Assembly: GCA_036250195.1 (NCBI GenBank)
Contig: JAVHZZ010000004.1
Span: 142,303,729-142,367,728 of the forward strand
Direction: 5' to 3'
Origin: Mixophyes australis
Taxonomy: Eukaryota > Chordata > Amphibia > Anura > Limnodynastidae
Length of the DNA: 64,000 bases
In this document: piece by piece, positions 39,901-53,800 of the stretch
Layout: every line of letters starts with the position of its first letter
How positions within the stretch are numbered: the stretch's first letter is position 1
Notes under the pieces: generated by a model
Seen by the model: the letters and a program-made list of their open reading frames with translations, nothing else
What the model was told of the DNA's origin: nothing
Database searches by the model: none
Translations under genes and position numbers: made by a program

Positions 39901-42900
39901 CCTCAGAGAGAGCTACTCGCCCTGTGGATGCTGGAGAGAGGATGTGACTTTATTGCTTGATCTTCCATTCATCTAACTCTGGATAGAAGTGTACTTCCTG
40001 CTGTGATAAATCTCCAACATGGTCAGAAAACATGGCAAAACAAAGGTAGTAGAGTAATTATTAGAACAGTGCTATACGCTCCCCCCGCCCCAAAGAACTA
40101 GACATTAGATAAAATGTTACATAATAATATAAAGATCATTTTGGTAGAAGTTTAAATTACGCATTATACCATTCAAAACATGTTTTATTATCTTTCTAAG
40201 AGGTTGTAATATTATTGCTGACTGTTGCTGTTATTTTGTTTTTAGTTCACAGTCCAAAAGAATTTAGAAGAGCTAAAGACCACAGGAACCTTAACCCCAT
40301 CATCAGCACCGTCCCTGCCCTGTCTGGACATCCCCGTTGTATTCCTGGACCCCTTGTCAAGAATGCGAAAGGCTAAGGTCACCTGCACTGCAGACCCAGA
40401 AGAGGGCGTGAGAACCAGCAGTGATCTGGACCTTTCAAACGTGAGTGCTGGAAAATTGGTAAGAACATTTTACCTGATATTACTTTTTTAATGGAATCTG
40501 CCTTTCAGTATTTTCTTTTATGACAAATGAGAGTTGTATGATTGCTGGATGTATGACTGCGGAGAGTGCATCATGTAGCACAAGATGAATACAGTGAGTG
40601 TTTGATGCTAGATGAAAATGTGATGGTTGGAACATAAATGTAAAGGTGGCAGCCCAGCAAGCTGACATGACGAGGAGATAATGCAGGGGAGGACAATGTT
40701 GGTTGGCCAATTGGAGTGCTTATTCTGTTAAATTCAACCATTTAGACTGCAGTAGTTTTCATCCAACAACCAACAAGTTGGATTCTAGCCAATGAATGCT
40801 ATGTTGTCTCCTTTTAGCAGAGCAATTTCTATAACATAACCAGAACACACAGGAGCACAGTCCCAGACCGACTTTTGGCCCCTTAGTATTTAATAGTTCC
40901 CCTTCTGTTTTAATCTGCAAATTAAACATTGAATATAGCTACTCACTAATGGTGGGGAAATGCTGGTTCAGACTCTGAATTCCTTTGTATTATTATATGA
41001 CAGAAACATAGTATTTTTATGTAGGGATCAACGTTTGTATTTTTCTTACCTATTTCATAATCTATTTAAGTTTACAGAGCCGACATGTTTATTAATTTTG
41101 CATGTTGTTGGCATCCCCATGAATACATGAATGGAGAAAGTGTGATTTCTTAAGTACATTGCTGATGTTTTGAATGCATACTTATCTAAAGGATGTATAC
41201 ATGAATATAAATAACAATAGAAAATACAAAGAAAGGTGGATAAAGTTGCTGAGATGTGCCTCTGGATTGTAGTATGTGTTCTATTTGACCTTCAGTGAAC
41301 TAATAGATGAATGAATCATTTTCTGTATGTGTATCAGATAGTTGCTATTGGATAAGTGCTGGCTTTTCCAGGTGTGGAGGATGATTTTCACTAGATAAAA
41401 CCTAACATTGTCTTTTTCTTATCTGTCAAAATGTTTCTTCTCATGGTGTACTTGTTCAGAACAGGTAAACTCTTCTCACCATTCTAGTTACAGAAGTTTA
41501 AGAAGAAAGGTTTAAGATGTTTTTGTTACATTGTGCCATTATGTATACATTGTTGCTTTCCTTTTGTTATGTTAAGCAAATGCATGTTAAGAGGATTTTC
41601 TATGCAATGCATCCAGAAGTTCAGGTTTTGTTCAAAGTAATATATTAAGTTGGGCTTTGCCTCTATTAGCTAGCCTTCATTTTCACAGCAATAACTGTGA
41701 TACTGGGATATATTATTGGGAGCATACCCTTAATTCTGAATTGACACAATAAATTGTACTGGTTTAATAAAAAATGAGGCCACATATGTTGCTTTTTAGA
41801 TGCAAGCTAAAATAAGGGCAACAAATAATGTTATTTTTTTTTAACCTTTTTTTACAGTAGTAATACAGGATTATATTCAATATTTACATTAAGTTATTTA
41901 TGCTTTGTGTATATCTTGCTATATAAAACAATTTTATTTTTGACCTCGAGGGGTTCGTTGAAATTAAAGTGATTACTCTGTTGGAGTCTTTGGTAAATAA
42001 ATCATGTTACTATGGCTAAGAAAGTAACATGGCAGCTCCAAAAATATTAATACATTTAAATATGCAGCAACATACTATAGAAGCTGCTACAAATTGTCCC
42101 TGGGCTGCAATCAAACTTCTCACACTGCTTGCAATTAACATGCCATTATACTGCATTTTATATGCAGCAAATGAAAAGTTATTGCTGTGACATCCAAACA
42201 TTCACTTGATTGTGTTGCAATCCAATGTGTAGGCCAATACCTGGTGAGATCACAAGATGATGTGACAAATACAGGCACTTGTTGTGCAGACCTCACAGCC
42301 TGACATGTGGATGCACTAATAGTAATATTTACCTAAGATTCATTAAAGCACACAAATTGCGGTTACCCAAATTGAGCTTTAGGCAATCTATTTCTTAATT
42401 ACGCGTAAAGCAGCTATTGATCATTCAGTAGTGTGCCTAATTTGTTAATTTAGGTCCTGTGCTAATAAAAAATGTATTCTTATAAATAAACAGCCCTACT
42501 AATCAGCAAGTGCATGCTTTTCACCTGGCATGTGTGGCAGTTAATCCATGTATACCCCTGCATGTGTTGTAGGACTTGTGCATGCAGGTCATGTGGATCT
42601 GTGTTGGGTATTTATAGTATGCCAAACTTACATAACACATAGTGACGCTGTGTCTGTATGTCAAATCTCGTCATGTTGCTTTAGAAGAATGAACAATTCA
42701 GCAGGCTGATGGTTTTGTGCCGATTTTGCATTGGGATCAGTTTATTTAACAGTGAAATTCATGCAGTTTGTCCTATCTGGACCTCCCTCCCCCAAGTGGT
42801 AGCATGTGGATTTTGGATCTCTGCAGGTCTGGAGATTGTATTTTATTGGGGCATCAGCTCTCATTATTCTACAGGCTTAGTGGCTGGATAAGTTCAAATA

Positions 42901-43177
42901 GGAACTGCTTTATGCAGTGTTGTGGCAAGAAGCTGACTGGATGAGCAACTTCTTCCAGCAGCGAACTGTTTATATTTCACCAAGGGACCACTACCTGGGG
43001 AGAAAGGAGACCAAGGGGGCAGGACATCTTTGTCTGAAGATGTCCATTAAGATTAAATAATCACACACATTCACTTACAGTTCCATTATAAACTGTGAGA
43101 TAAAAAACAACTGGAGCGCGATAAAGATAGATATATATATATATATATTTACATATATATATATATGTGTGTGTGTG

Positions 43178-43254
<77 letters not shown>

Positions 43255-44775
43255 GTATTTATATAAATGCTCCTTTCCACCACCAAGGAATAAATGTGAT
43301 TTTGATTAGCTCTTTGGTCTATGTGCAATGTCTGTAATGTGTGATCTCCCTGATTTCTTTGTGTCTCTTGTTCTGTCATAGTCCATGGCAGAGGTTCTTG
43401 CAAAAAAAGAAGAACTTGCAGACCGCCTGGAAAAAGCCAATGAAGAGGCCATAGCAAGTGCTATTGCAGAGGAAGAACAGTTAACCAGAGAGATTGCGGC
43501 GGAAGAAAATGACATTGAAATAGACAATGAAAGCGAGTTCTCTGTGAGTCCTCTGTCTTGCAAAGTGATTTTTGCTGAAGTCCTTTTTGATGACATTTTA
43601 TTTTTAGTCAGTACATTGGAAATATAATATTGAAACATTTCTTGTTTTTAATGATATTGTAAATAGCTTCAGCATTCCATATTTGATTTAGATTGTTCTA
43701 CTTATACAGGCTGTGAAGATACGTGCCTCCATTCTGCCATGCCTTTCCAATTCCGTGCTTGTCACTGAGTGATCCCACCGCTTGCCACCAAATGTGAAAA
43801 TACGTGGTTCCCAAATCACATAGACACGGAATTAGAGGAAAAATAAAAGGATGATTTATTCTGCAGTACAGGATTAAATACAGCACGGCCCCTTAACGAT
43901 TGCAGGTCCAACAAGTGAGGAAACCGGTTCAAATAAATCCAGTGGGATAGGTACAGCACGGTCCCCTTAACAATAGCAGGTCCAACAAGTCAGGAAATCA
44001 GTTCAAATAAATCCAGTGGGATCGGTGCAGCACGGTCCCCTTAACAATAGCAGGTCCAACAAGTCAGGAAATCAGTTCAAATAAATCCAGTTCCACAGCA
44101 CATCTCTGGCAGAGCATCACCTCTTTGCCAAAGTCAGTCACATACATGTCCAGCTCTCAGGGTAGCCTCTTTTATCACTTCATAATCCCACCTTGGGAAC
44201 TGCCTGCCCAGGGATGTTGTAAAATGTCTCGATTGGTGGGCTTCTCACACTATCTAGCCCCCTCCCCTACCTCCCCAGGGGTCTTCCCTCAGGTGACCCC
44301 TGCTGGGTCCGGCTCCTGGCTGTCTGTAGAGCTCACTAGTGGACAATAGGGAGCAAACAGAAAATAGCAATGGTAGCTTAATTCACTCAACTCCTGAGTG
44401 TTCCCTGCGGAGGTGGAATTTAATCCCTGAAGTACAAGGAGATGTTATAGTTCCATCACTGATACTTTCTGATAACAACATGGCTAAAAATTGAAGTTCA
44501 GGTATAGATTAGATTAAGGGGTTGTAACACTGGTTCCATACACCATGCCTGTTGCTTTATACAGGCTTTCATAGATACTGAGATGCTAGCTTGAGGATAG
44601 TGCTTACTTGTGATATCAGGCTCCATGGAAGCAGCTCTGTCTTGGATCCCTACTAAGCACAGCCCTGTTTTTATCTTTCATGTAATGTTGAATTTTATTT
44701 CTGTTCATTAAAGATAGCTTCATTCGAGCTGTCTACATTGACTGTTTCCTGCATAGTTGTGTGTGTGTGAATATA

Positions 44776-44833
<58 letters not shown>

Positions 44834-47800
44834 ATATATACGAGGTATGACTATTATTAAATAACGAGACTGATTAAATAGCTCACCTTTATTTATTGGT
44901 ATTCCAAATGTAATGTTTGTCCCCTTGAATATACTCCCCATTTGCACTAATACATCGCTGTAGTCTTGTTTTCCACTGGTCGAAGGCATGGAGCAAATCA
45001 ATTTCTGTCACTTGTTTCAACATATCTGCCATTTTCTTCTTTACAGCATCACCTGACTCAAAATGTGTCCCTTTAAGCATTGATTTAACTTTTGGGGAAA
45101 AATAAAAATCACAAGGTGTTAAATTGGCCAAATATGTAGGATGGTCAAATGTAGTGATGTGTTTGTCGGTCAATAATTGCTTCACAGAAAGTGCTGTGTG
45201 AGCAGGCGCATTGTCCTGGTGAAGAAAGAAACCATTTTTCCACAGTTGCGGACGTTTCTTTCTGACTCTTTCTCTCAGCTTTTGCAAAACTTCCTTATAA
45301 TAATGCTGATTAACTGTTGTGCCTTCTGGAACCCATTCTTCCAAAATTACATCCTTGATATAGAAAAAAACATTGAGCATTGTTTTGAATTTTGACTTGC
45401 TTTGACAAGTTTTTTTTATTCTTGGTGATGACGGTGTTTTCCAGTGCATTGACTGTCTTTTGGTTTCAGGATCATACTGGAAGATCCAGGTCTCATCACA
45501 AGTGATTACTTTATGAAACAGGTTTGGATCTGTGTCAAGTTGCTGCAGAATGTCAACACAACATTCCTTGCAACCTTCTTTTTGCTCTGGTGTGAGAACC
45601 CTTGGGACATCTTTGCATAAACTTTCGTCATGTTTAGATCCTCACGCAAAATTTCCCATACGGTGTCTTTATGGATTCAGCTATCATTCGAACACTGAGT
45701 CGGCGGTCTTTTCGAACAATCTGACTGATTTTTTTCTACATTTGCTTCGGTTCTTGAAGTGCAAGGTCGTCCAGGGCGTTCATCATCTTCGACATTCTCA
45801 AGTCCCTCGCTAAATCTTTTGTTCCACTCAAACACATGCGCACGAGACAGGCAATCATTCCCATAGGCCGTAGTAAGCATTTGAAAACATTATGTTGGTG
45901 TTTTGTGCAATTTTACTAAAAAATTCAAATTGACACGTTCAACTTTTACACTTTTTTCGGCACTCTACAGAAAACACAACCAAACTAAATGGCGACTCAC
46001 AATTAACTGAACGTCATAGAGTGTTGCAGCTTGTCATGCAGGTTCAGACAGGTTCAAGGTTACTACGTATGCAGTTATAACCGGTCCTGACTGCTTTGTT
46101 TACTAGGTGGAATCACAGTCTCATTATTTAATAGACATACCTTGTATATGTATACACACTATAGTAATAAACTAACCACCAGCTACTTTTAGGCTGTGCA
46201 AGAGAATTTTCCCACCCCTATGGTTCTCAGGTGATGAACACCTTGGGCTAGATTTACTAAGCTGCGGGTTTGAAAAAGTGGGGATGTTGCCTATAGCAAC
46301 CAATCAGATTCTAGCTTTCATTTATTTAGTACCACCTACAAAATGACAGCTAGAATCTGATTGGTTGCTATAGGCAACATCCCCACTTTTTCAAACCCGC
46401 AGCTTAGTAAATCTAGCCCCTTAACTCTTAACTATTTTTATTAGTTGCTTTCATGCTATTAATTTTGGTGTCTTGTTTCAGGCTAGTATAGGCAGTGGAA
46501 GTATGTCATTCAATGGTATGTCCATGGACTGGAATGAGGTTCTAGCAGATTATGAAGGTATGTTTAAAGGCACACTCCTTGCAAGAAAACTTGGAAACAG
46601 TGAGGGTGTGAAATATTTTTCCTTTCTACTTGGTGTCCATTTATGGGAAATTCTGAGACTCAAATATTCTCTTTACATTAATATGAAGAAATAGGTAGGA
46701 TGAATATTTCACCTCTTCACCTGACCATGTGTGCATTTAGTCATTTGGATTTTCTTTATGGCAATGGAGAGAAACTTTAAATCAGAGGAGGAAATCCTGT
46801 GAAATAAATGAGGTCTTTACACAGTACAGTTATCTAGTTTGAGGTTTGTGTGTTTTGCTTTTCTTTTGTTTTTCATGCTCGCTGTGATTTTATGGACTGT
46901 AAAATAACAATTATATTAATTTATAGCAACATATTTTAAGTCTCATTGATAAACATAGCTGTCAGGTGCAATCTTAACCAATATGTTCCCAGTGAGACTG
47001 TAATGTGTTTTTAGATTAAACTGTGTTTTCTCTACAGTTAACCTCAATTATCCCTTTCCTTCCAAATAGTAGTACTTTGGTGAAGGTCACCTGGAACCAC
47101 AACTGGTCGCTTTATTTAGCAGAATCCTGGTGCTCACATATAGCTGGGTCTCTCTTTTTATGTTGCTGTGCTGTTAAACTGAAGTAGAGGCACAGTTTAC
47201 AAGCGACTGAATATTCATTTAACCATTTTGGAGGAATTGGTTACAAGGAATTGTGATTAAGAATGATCTAGAATAGACACATGCTTCATTTGCAACTGCG
47301 GTGTTTTTATAATTTTACATTTAAAATGTGAATTTCTAATGATAATTAGATGAAATGAATTATGAAAATATTAGTCCTGACCGTTAACAGTAAGAAACTG
47401 CTGTCCTAACCTGAAAAAAAGTCTTGTTTACATCATACATGCTTGTTCTTGTAGCTCGTGAGTCGTGGAGACAGAACACATCCTGGGGAGATATCGTGGA
47501 AGAGGAACCTTCCAGGCCACCGGGTCATGGTATCCACATGCATGAAAAGCTGTCTTCACCTTCCAGAAAAAGGTAAGCTTCTGTTTATTGAAATAAGCAA
47601 TATATTTTCTTGATGAGCAGCCATCACTATATTTCTTCCAAGAGTTTAAATGTGGCTAATGCTTAATTATTATTCATTTATGCGGCTCACTATATGAGTT
47701 AGACTAGGACAGGCCTGGCCAACCTGTGGCTCTCCAGGTGTTGTGAAACTACAAGTCCCAGCATGCTCCGCTAGCTATCGGCTGGCTATCTACTGGCACA

Positions 47801-50800
47801 CACATATACACACACACTAAGGGGGTCAGAAAATGGTAAGTGCCATTGTAAATGATGATTATTATTATGTATTTTTATATCACAAGAATATTATACAGCA
47901 TTTTAGCCAAGTAACATTGATTAGGAGGTATATTGTCCCTTTTGTGGCTGTGGTTACATATATCAGAATGAAGTTTACCTCTGAGAGCACTGGCTAGTGT
48001 ACATTGCAGAAGCTGGAAAGCATATGTGGCTATATTATGCAATACTCTTTTCCTCTGTAGACTATGCCCAGTAAATGACTAAAGCTTCCAGTCTACTTAG
48101 GTAAATAAATATTTCCCCGTAAGCCGGGAGCCCAGCTGCATTGGATGATGCTACTCACTGCATGTTCCAGCCAGGCCAGGCTCTTGCATCAGGCTTGCTG
48201 GCTTGTGCACAGAGTATTGTCAGGCTTTCCAGCATGCAACCTGCTTATCCTTTGCTTGGGGTAGGTAGACCTGGAGCATCTGTACCTTAAAGAAGCTATA
48301 ATGCAGCATAAAGGATGAGTAAATGTATCAGAAACTTAATTCATTTTCTTGGTGCAGTCTGTAAGAGGAAAATGGTCAGATTACACATGACGGTTCCCAT
48401 TGTTTCCTTTTCCCAGGACAATTGCTGAATCCAAAAAGAAGCATGAAGAGAAGCAGCTAAAAGCACAGCAGCTGAGAGAGAAGCTGCGAGAAGAGAAAGC
48501 TCTTAAGCTTCAAAAGCTGCTGGAAAGAGTGAGTTAAGAATTGGTACAGTGCAAGTAAAAAGCCACGAAAGCACCTTGTTATAGAGGAAACCCAAATAGA
48601 TCAGTCATTTTGACCATAATCATACAGACTCTGTGTTAAAAGGTGGATGATTTCTGGCCAAATTGTCAGACAATTGTGGGGGCCCCAAATCATTTGCCTT
48701 GTATAATTCAAATCCCATCTGATTTGATTTACTAGTGTGGAAAATCCTCTCTGCCAATGACTGGCTCAGCCTGTGTTTCCAGTCACTATCTGACAAGTAA
48801 AATGTAGCTGACCAGTCTGTCTGTAATGTGTTTAGCCAATGTATTACACATACAGTTGTTCAGCGTTATGGCTAGCTTTTGTGAGAATAAGTGTGTTAAA
48901 TATTAATTGCATTATTGGTCCATTTTTTTTAATTGTCCAACGTGCAGCGGTTTTTGTGAACAGGACATGCGTGAAAAATGTTATACTAAACTTGAGGTCA
49001 TGAATGCTCTGAGGTCGCAGGCGAGTCTTTGCACATTTCAATTTACATGCCATTCTTTTTCGTTAGTTTTGTTTTTTAACAATTTTATATGTGTTATAGA
49101 CCTAGCATTTTCTAAGTTCTCTCACTGGTTAATGCATTGGGATATTTCTCTTTAAAGATTTCATTGTGTTATAGGAGAAGGATGTGCGAAAGTGGAAGGA
49201 GGAATTACTAGAGCAGAGGCGCAAAATGATGGATGAGAAGCTGCTCCATGCAGAGTTCAAGCGGGATGTTCAGTTACAAGCCATTGTGAAGAAGGCTCAG
49301 GAGGAGGAAGCCAAGGTATGGAGATCATCAGAGCAGTCATTGTATAGTTTGTGTCACACACACAATGATAGAGAGGGTACTGGCAACAATTTTATCCAAA
49401 ATGAGACCAAGAATACAGTGGTGTTGGTACAGGAAATGTAAGACAGATCTACAACTGATTCAAGACGCAGTGTTTGAAGTGTCATTTTGAAAGATAGGTT
49501 TCTCTAAACATTGGAGGTTTTCGTGGATTAGTGCCGCTATCGCTATGTCTGTGCAGCCACAGACCAACTGCTATAATAGAGCTATATGGACAATATGTAA
49601 ATTCACAAGCATATGCATGTATGTGTGAAAGGTCCAGAACAGTACATCTAGTGGGAAATTACAAATAAAGGTTTAGATAAAGTTGCAAAATGCAAGTTGC
49701 TCTTCTGCCCTCCAAATAAACAGACTAAGGCAGGGGTCAGACGTGGCACGCTGACCACTTTTGTCTGGCACGCCGACGCTGAAGCTGCTTCAATAAAACA
49801 GCCGGTGATGGCCGAAAGGGAGCTTCTGCGCATGCGCAGAAGCTCCGTTTCGGCCTTCTCCGGCTGCTTTGCTGAAGCTGCTTCATTACCGAAGTATGCC
49901 ACAGTGAAGCTGCTTCATTACCGAAGTATGCCACAGTGAAGCTGCTTCATTACCGAAGTATGCCACAGTGAAGCTGCTTCATTACTGAAGCAGCTTCAGC
50001 AAAGCAGCCGGTGATGGCCGAAACGGAGCTTCTGCGCATGCGCAGAAGCTCTATTTCGGCCATCACCGGCTGTTTTATTGAAGCAGCTCCCATGTTTCTG
50101 GATAAAGACGAGTCTACAAAGGTAAGTAAGGGCAGCAAATTGAGGGGCACATATATTTGGCGCACTTTGTATTTCTGGGGGCCACTGTGGCATACTATAT
50201 ATTTTTGGGGGCAACTGTGGCATACCATATATTTTTGGGGGCAACTGTGGCATACTATATATTTCTGGGGACAACTGTGGCATGCTATGTATTTCTGGGG
50301 GCAACTGTGGCATACTATGTATTTGTGGGGGCAACTGTGGCATACTACATATTTCTGAGGGCAACTGTGGCATACTATATATTTATGGGGGCAACTGTGG
50401 CATACTATGTATTTCTGGGGGCAACTGTGGCATACTATGAGTTTCTGGTGGCAACTGTGGCAAAGTATGAATTGTGGGCAAAACTATGAGGCATAAGATG
50501 AATTGGGGACACAACTATTAGGTATGATGTGAACTGGGGCACTACTGTGCGGCATAATGTTTTTTAGCTGGTCCCTTATTGTTAATATGATATTAGCCTC
50601 ATAAAATGAGACATAATATTATAGCCGAGAGGGGAGGGGACAGCTACAAATTACCCGGGTCTGCTTGGGTGCCCGAGTCCCCATTGGAGAACTATCTTTG
50701 AAAATACATTTTTTATTTTAAAAGTACTTTTTAAAAAAAAAAAAATGTATTGAGTGCAGGGGGGATTGGTAGTGGCTAAATCCCCTTCAGCTGAGGTATC

Positions 50801-53800
50801 TTCAGACGCTTCAGTGTGATTAAAGCATGTGGGCAGAGGGGACATATGTGAGCAAAGCTGCTGAGCAAGGGGGCATGTGTGAGTAATGCATTTTTCTGTA
50901 AGAGGGGGGCCTGGTGCTTCTCACCTGCTAGACATGCCCCCAATGATGCACTGCCACGCCCCCAATGGTACGACCACTTGCATGGTAAAAAAAAGCAGCG
51001 GCACAACATTTTGTTTACCATGCTTGACTATAAGGGGGGACACATGAAGTTGCTGCACTGGGGCCATGAATTTCTCTAGGCAGCTCTGTATGTATGTATT
51101 TTAGCCAGCACTCTGATAGAAAAAGGTTGCCAACCCCTGGACTAAGGTTATTAATTGTGAATCTTAAAATGTTGGTTTTGGATAACATTGTTCTTGATGT
51201 CACAGGTAAATGAGATTGCTTTCATCAACACTTTGGAAGCCCAGAACAAACGACACGATGTCTTAGCAAAACTGAAGGAATACGAGCAAAGACTCAATGA
51301 GCTGCAGGAGGAGCGGCAGCGGCGGCAGGAGGAGAAGCAAGCACGTGATGAAGCCGTACAGGTACAAACTCTTAAGCAACGTGACACAACCATCTCTTTT
51401 TTGAGAACATACATGTTGGCATTGCTCAAATCGATTCAGTAATATATTTATGGGTTATTCAACTCAGAAAGTGCTGTAGCCTTTGGTTGGACAAAAATTT
51501 ACGTAGACATAATTACAAGGGCATTACTCTTATATAATGTGCTTAGGAACGTAAGCGACTGTTAGAAGCAGAACGCCAAGCCCGTGTAGAAGAGCTGTTG
51601 ATAAAGAGGAAGGAACAAGAAGCTCGAATAGAGATGCAACGGCAAGAAAAGGAGCGTGCTCGAGAGGATGCAGCTAGAGAGAGAGCTAGGTAAGAGACTA
51701 ATCCCTTGGGTGCTGCTGTATGACAGTCATGTCAACAGGTGTCTGATTTGTTATTGTCACATTTATGAGTCTTGTTTATTGCAGCCTCTAAGAAGCAGAC
51801 AACATAATAGCCTCTTATTGCCTACACCAGTCTTTCCCAGTTGAAATGTCATTATACATTTTGATAAGCTATACTGGACAGAACATTTTAATTGTTACCA
51901 GTGTCTTACCTAAAGTATGTTTGACTGTATTGTCCAAACATTGAACATAACCCGAATGTGTGTTACCAAAGCACAATCTCTTTGATAGCACACAGTCATC
52001 TGTATGTTAAACACATCCTCAGTGCACACTGCAGTGCAAGACACACACAAATGCTATATTACAGGTCCATCCAGCACATCATGGGTCTGTATGATATTAG
52101 GTGTTTCACTTGCACTTACCATGAGGAGCACAATGCTGGAGGGGGCAAAGCTGGTGTTTTATCTTGTGTGTACAAGCCAAAATAAGGCTTTTTGATGACA
52201 ATGATTTGCTCATACAGGTGGGTTTTACTGCAATGAACAACTCAATGGGCACACCAGCACAGCATATGTGTAGAAACAAAGTGTGCAGGACAGTCTCCCA
52301 AAATTTGTACTATCCCACCAAAATTGAGACAGTGGCAGAGACAGTCTTTCTAAGCTCAGTTGCTGCTTGTCTGGATCCTGGCATTCACATTTAATTAATA
52401 GTACTATATTGCAATAATAGCCTCTACAATATATTTATAGCCCCGATCAACCCCATATAACATCACTTCCTTTCCACATTACCTTAACAACTAATATCCC
52501 CCTTTACACACTTACCTGCTCTGCAACCTCATGCAAAAATGCAAAATAACTCCACCAACTTTATCATTGGTCCGGCCATATCCTCTTGCTCTGTCTGCCA
52601 CTCTGCACTTCCTGCTCACTTTATTAACAGCGTTCTCTTCCCTTCTGAGCAGATTCCATGTTCTGTCGGCAGTCACACAGCAAGGTACTTGAGAAGCTCC
52701 CTACAGCTGCTCATTAACACCATTTGGTGCCCTTATTAACAGTAACAAGAGGATGCTAGGCCCATGTTTAGAGAAAGAAATGAAGAGGGAGGTGCGCAGC
52801 ACGTACAGTAAAGTGGCTGGAACCTGTGGAAAGCCAGTACAAGGATGCACGCTAATACCGCCTGGAGCCCCTCACTCCCCTCCTAGTTTTAAAGAAAAAG
52901 GAAGGGGCACTAGCACCGAGGGGCTAGTCGTGAGGCAAATATGCTTATGCTCATTTACTAAGTAATCTCATCTATATCTATATCTATCTATCTATATATA
53001 TATATATATATCATAATGCAGCCAGATTAACCCCTTATGTGCAGCCAGAGCTCAAAGTGGCGTTGAAAACCCTCTCTGCTCACTAGATCATGTGCCATTT
53101 GACTGAGGTTTTCATAATATCCTCATGACACTGCAGAACGATAGTTAATTAATAGCAGCTTGAAGAAACAAACTAAGGAATAATCATGTTTTCATGGGAT
53201 TGCTGCTTTAACAGTCTGCTTTACGAGACAGACCATTGTTTACTGCAGGTTAAAGGTTCGAGGTGGCTATTGGAGGGTTTCTAGGTGTAGGGAAGTCAGC
53301 TTGAGGGAAAAGAAAGTTTACAAATTTTCTCAGGTTGCCCCATGATGTAATTAGAGATGAGCGGGCTCGGATATCTGAAATCCGAGCCCACCCGAACGTT
53401 GCCGGATCCGAGACAGATCCGGGTATTCCCGCCAATTGCGAAACTGAAACCGAGGCTCTGAGTCATAATCCCGCTGTTGTATCTCGCTATACTCGGATCC
53501 TATAAATTCCCCGCTAGTCGCCGCCATCTTCACTCGGGCATTGATCAGAGTAGAGGGAGGTTGTGTTAGGTGGTCCTCTGTCCTGCTATATCTCGTGCTG
53601 TGCTGTGCTGTTCTGTGCTGTGCTGTGTTCTGTTCAGTTCTGTGCTTTGCTGTGTTCTGCTCAGTCCAGTGGTGCTGTGTCCTGTGCTCTGTCCTTCTGA
53701 GTTCAGTGGTGCTGCTGGGTCCTGTGCTGTGTCCTGTTCAGTCCAGTGGTGCTGTGTCCTGTGCTCTGTCCTTCTAAGGGCATTGTTATTTCCCCATTAT

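Larger units (their letters stand above)
49731..51139. mobile_element. Non-autonomous hAT element, 1.4 kb, perfect 8-bp TSD
   Basis: GACTAAGG flanks both sides exactly (49723-49730 and 51140-51147). The ends are CAGGGGTCAGACG and GGTTGCCAACCCCTG (complement CAGGGGTTGGCAACC), Charlie-like hAT termini. Inside: GC-rich nested palindromes at 49780-50095 with two copies of a 26-bp perfect palindrome; three ~32-bp GAAGCTGCTTCATTACCGAA units (49873-49980); a 30-bp minisatellite (about 50160-50470); and AT-rich sequence. No transposase was recognised, so it must have been mobilised in trans. It sits in intron 11, ending 66 bp before exon 12. Confidence 0.95.

Noticed and set aside
40441..40458. Alternative exon 6 donor at 40459 (GGTAAG)
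   Set aside because: GTGAGT at 40441 is a better donor and gives the conserved SN|SMAEV junction.
44125..44349. Small open frame downstream of the tandem 73-bp units
   Set aside because: Pro/Ser-rich, GC-local chance frame in possible LTR sequence; no family match.
50011..50489. Two overlapping open frames with hydrophobic 10-residue repeats
   Set aside because: They are by-products of the 30-bp tandem array inside a non-autonomous hAT element, in different frames of the same DNA.
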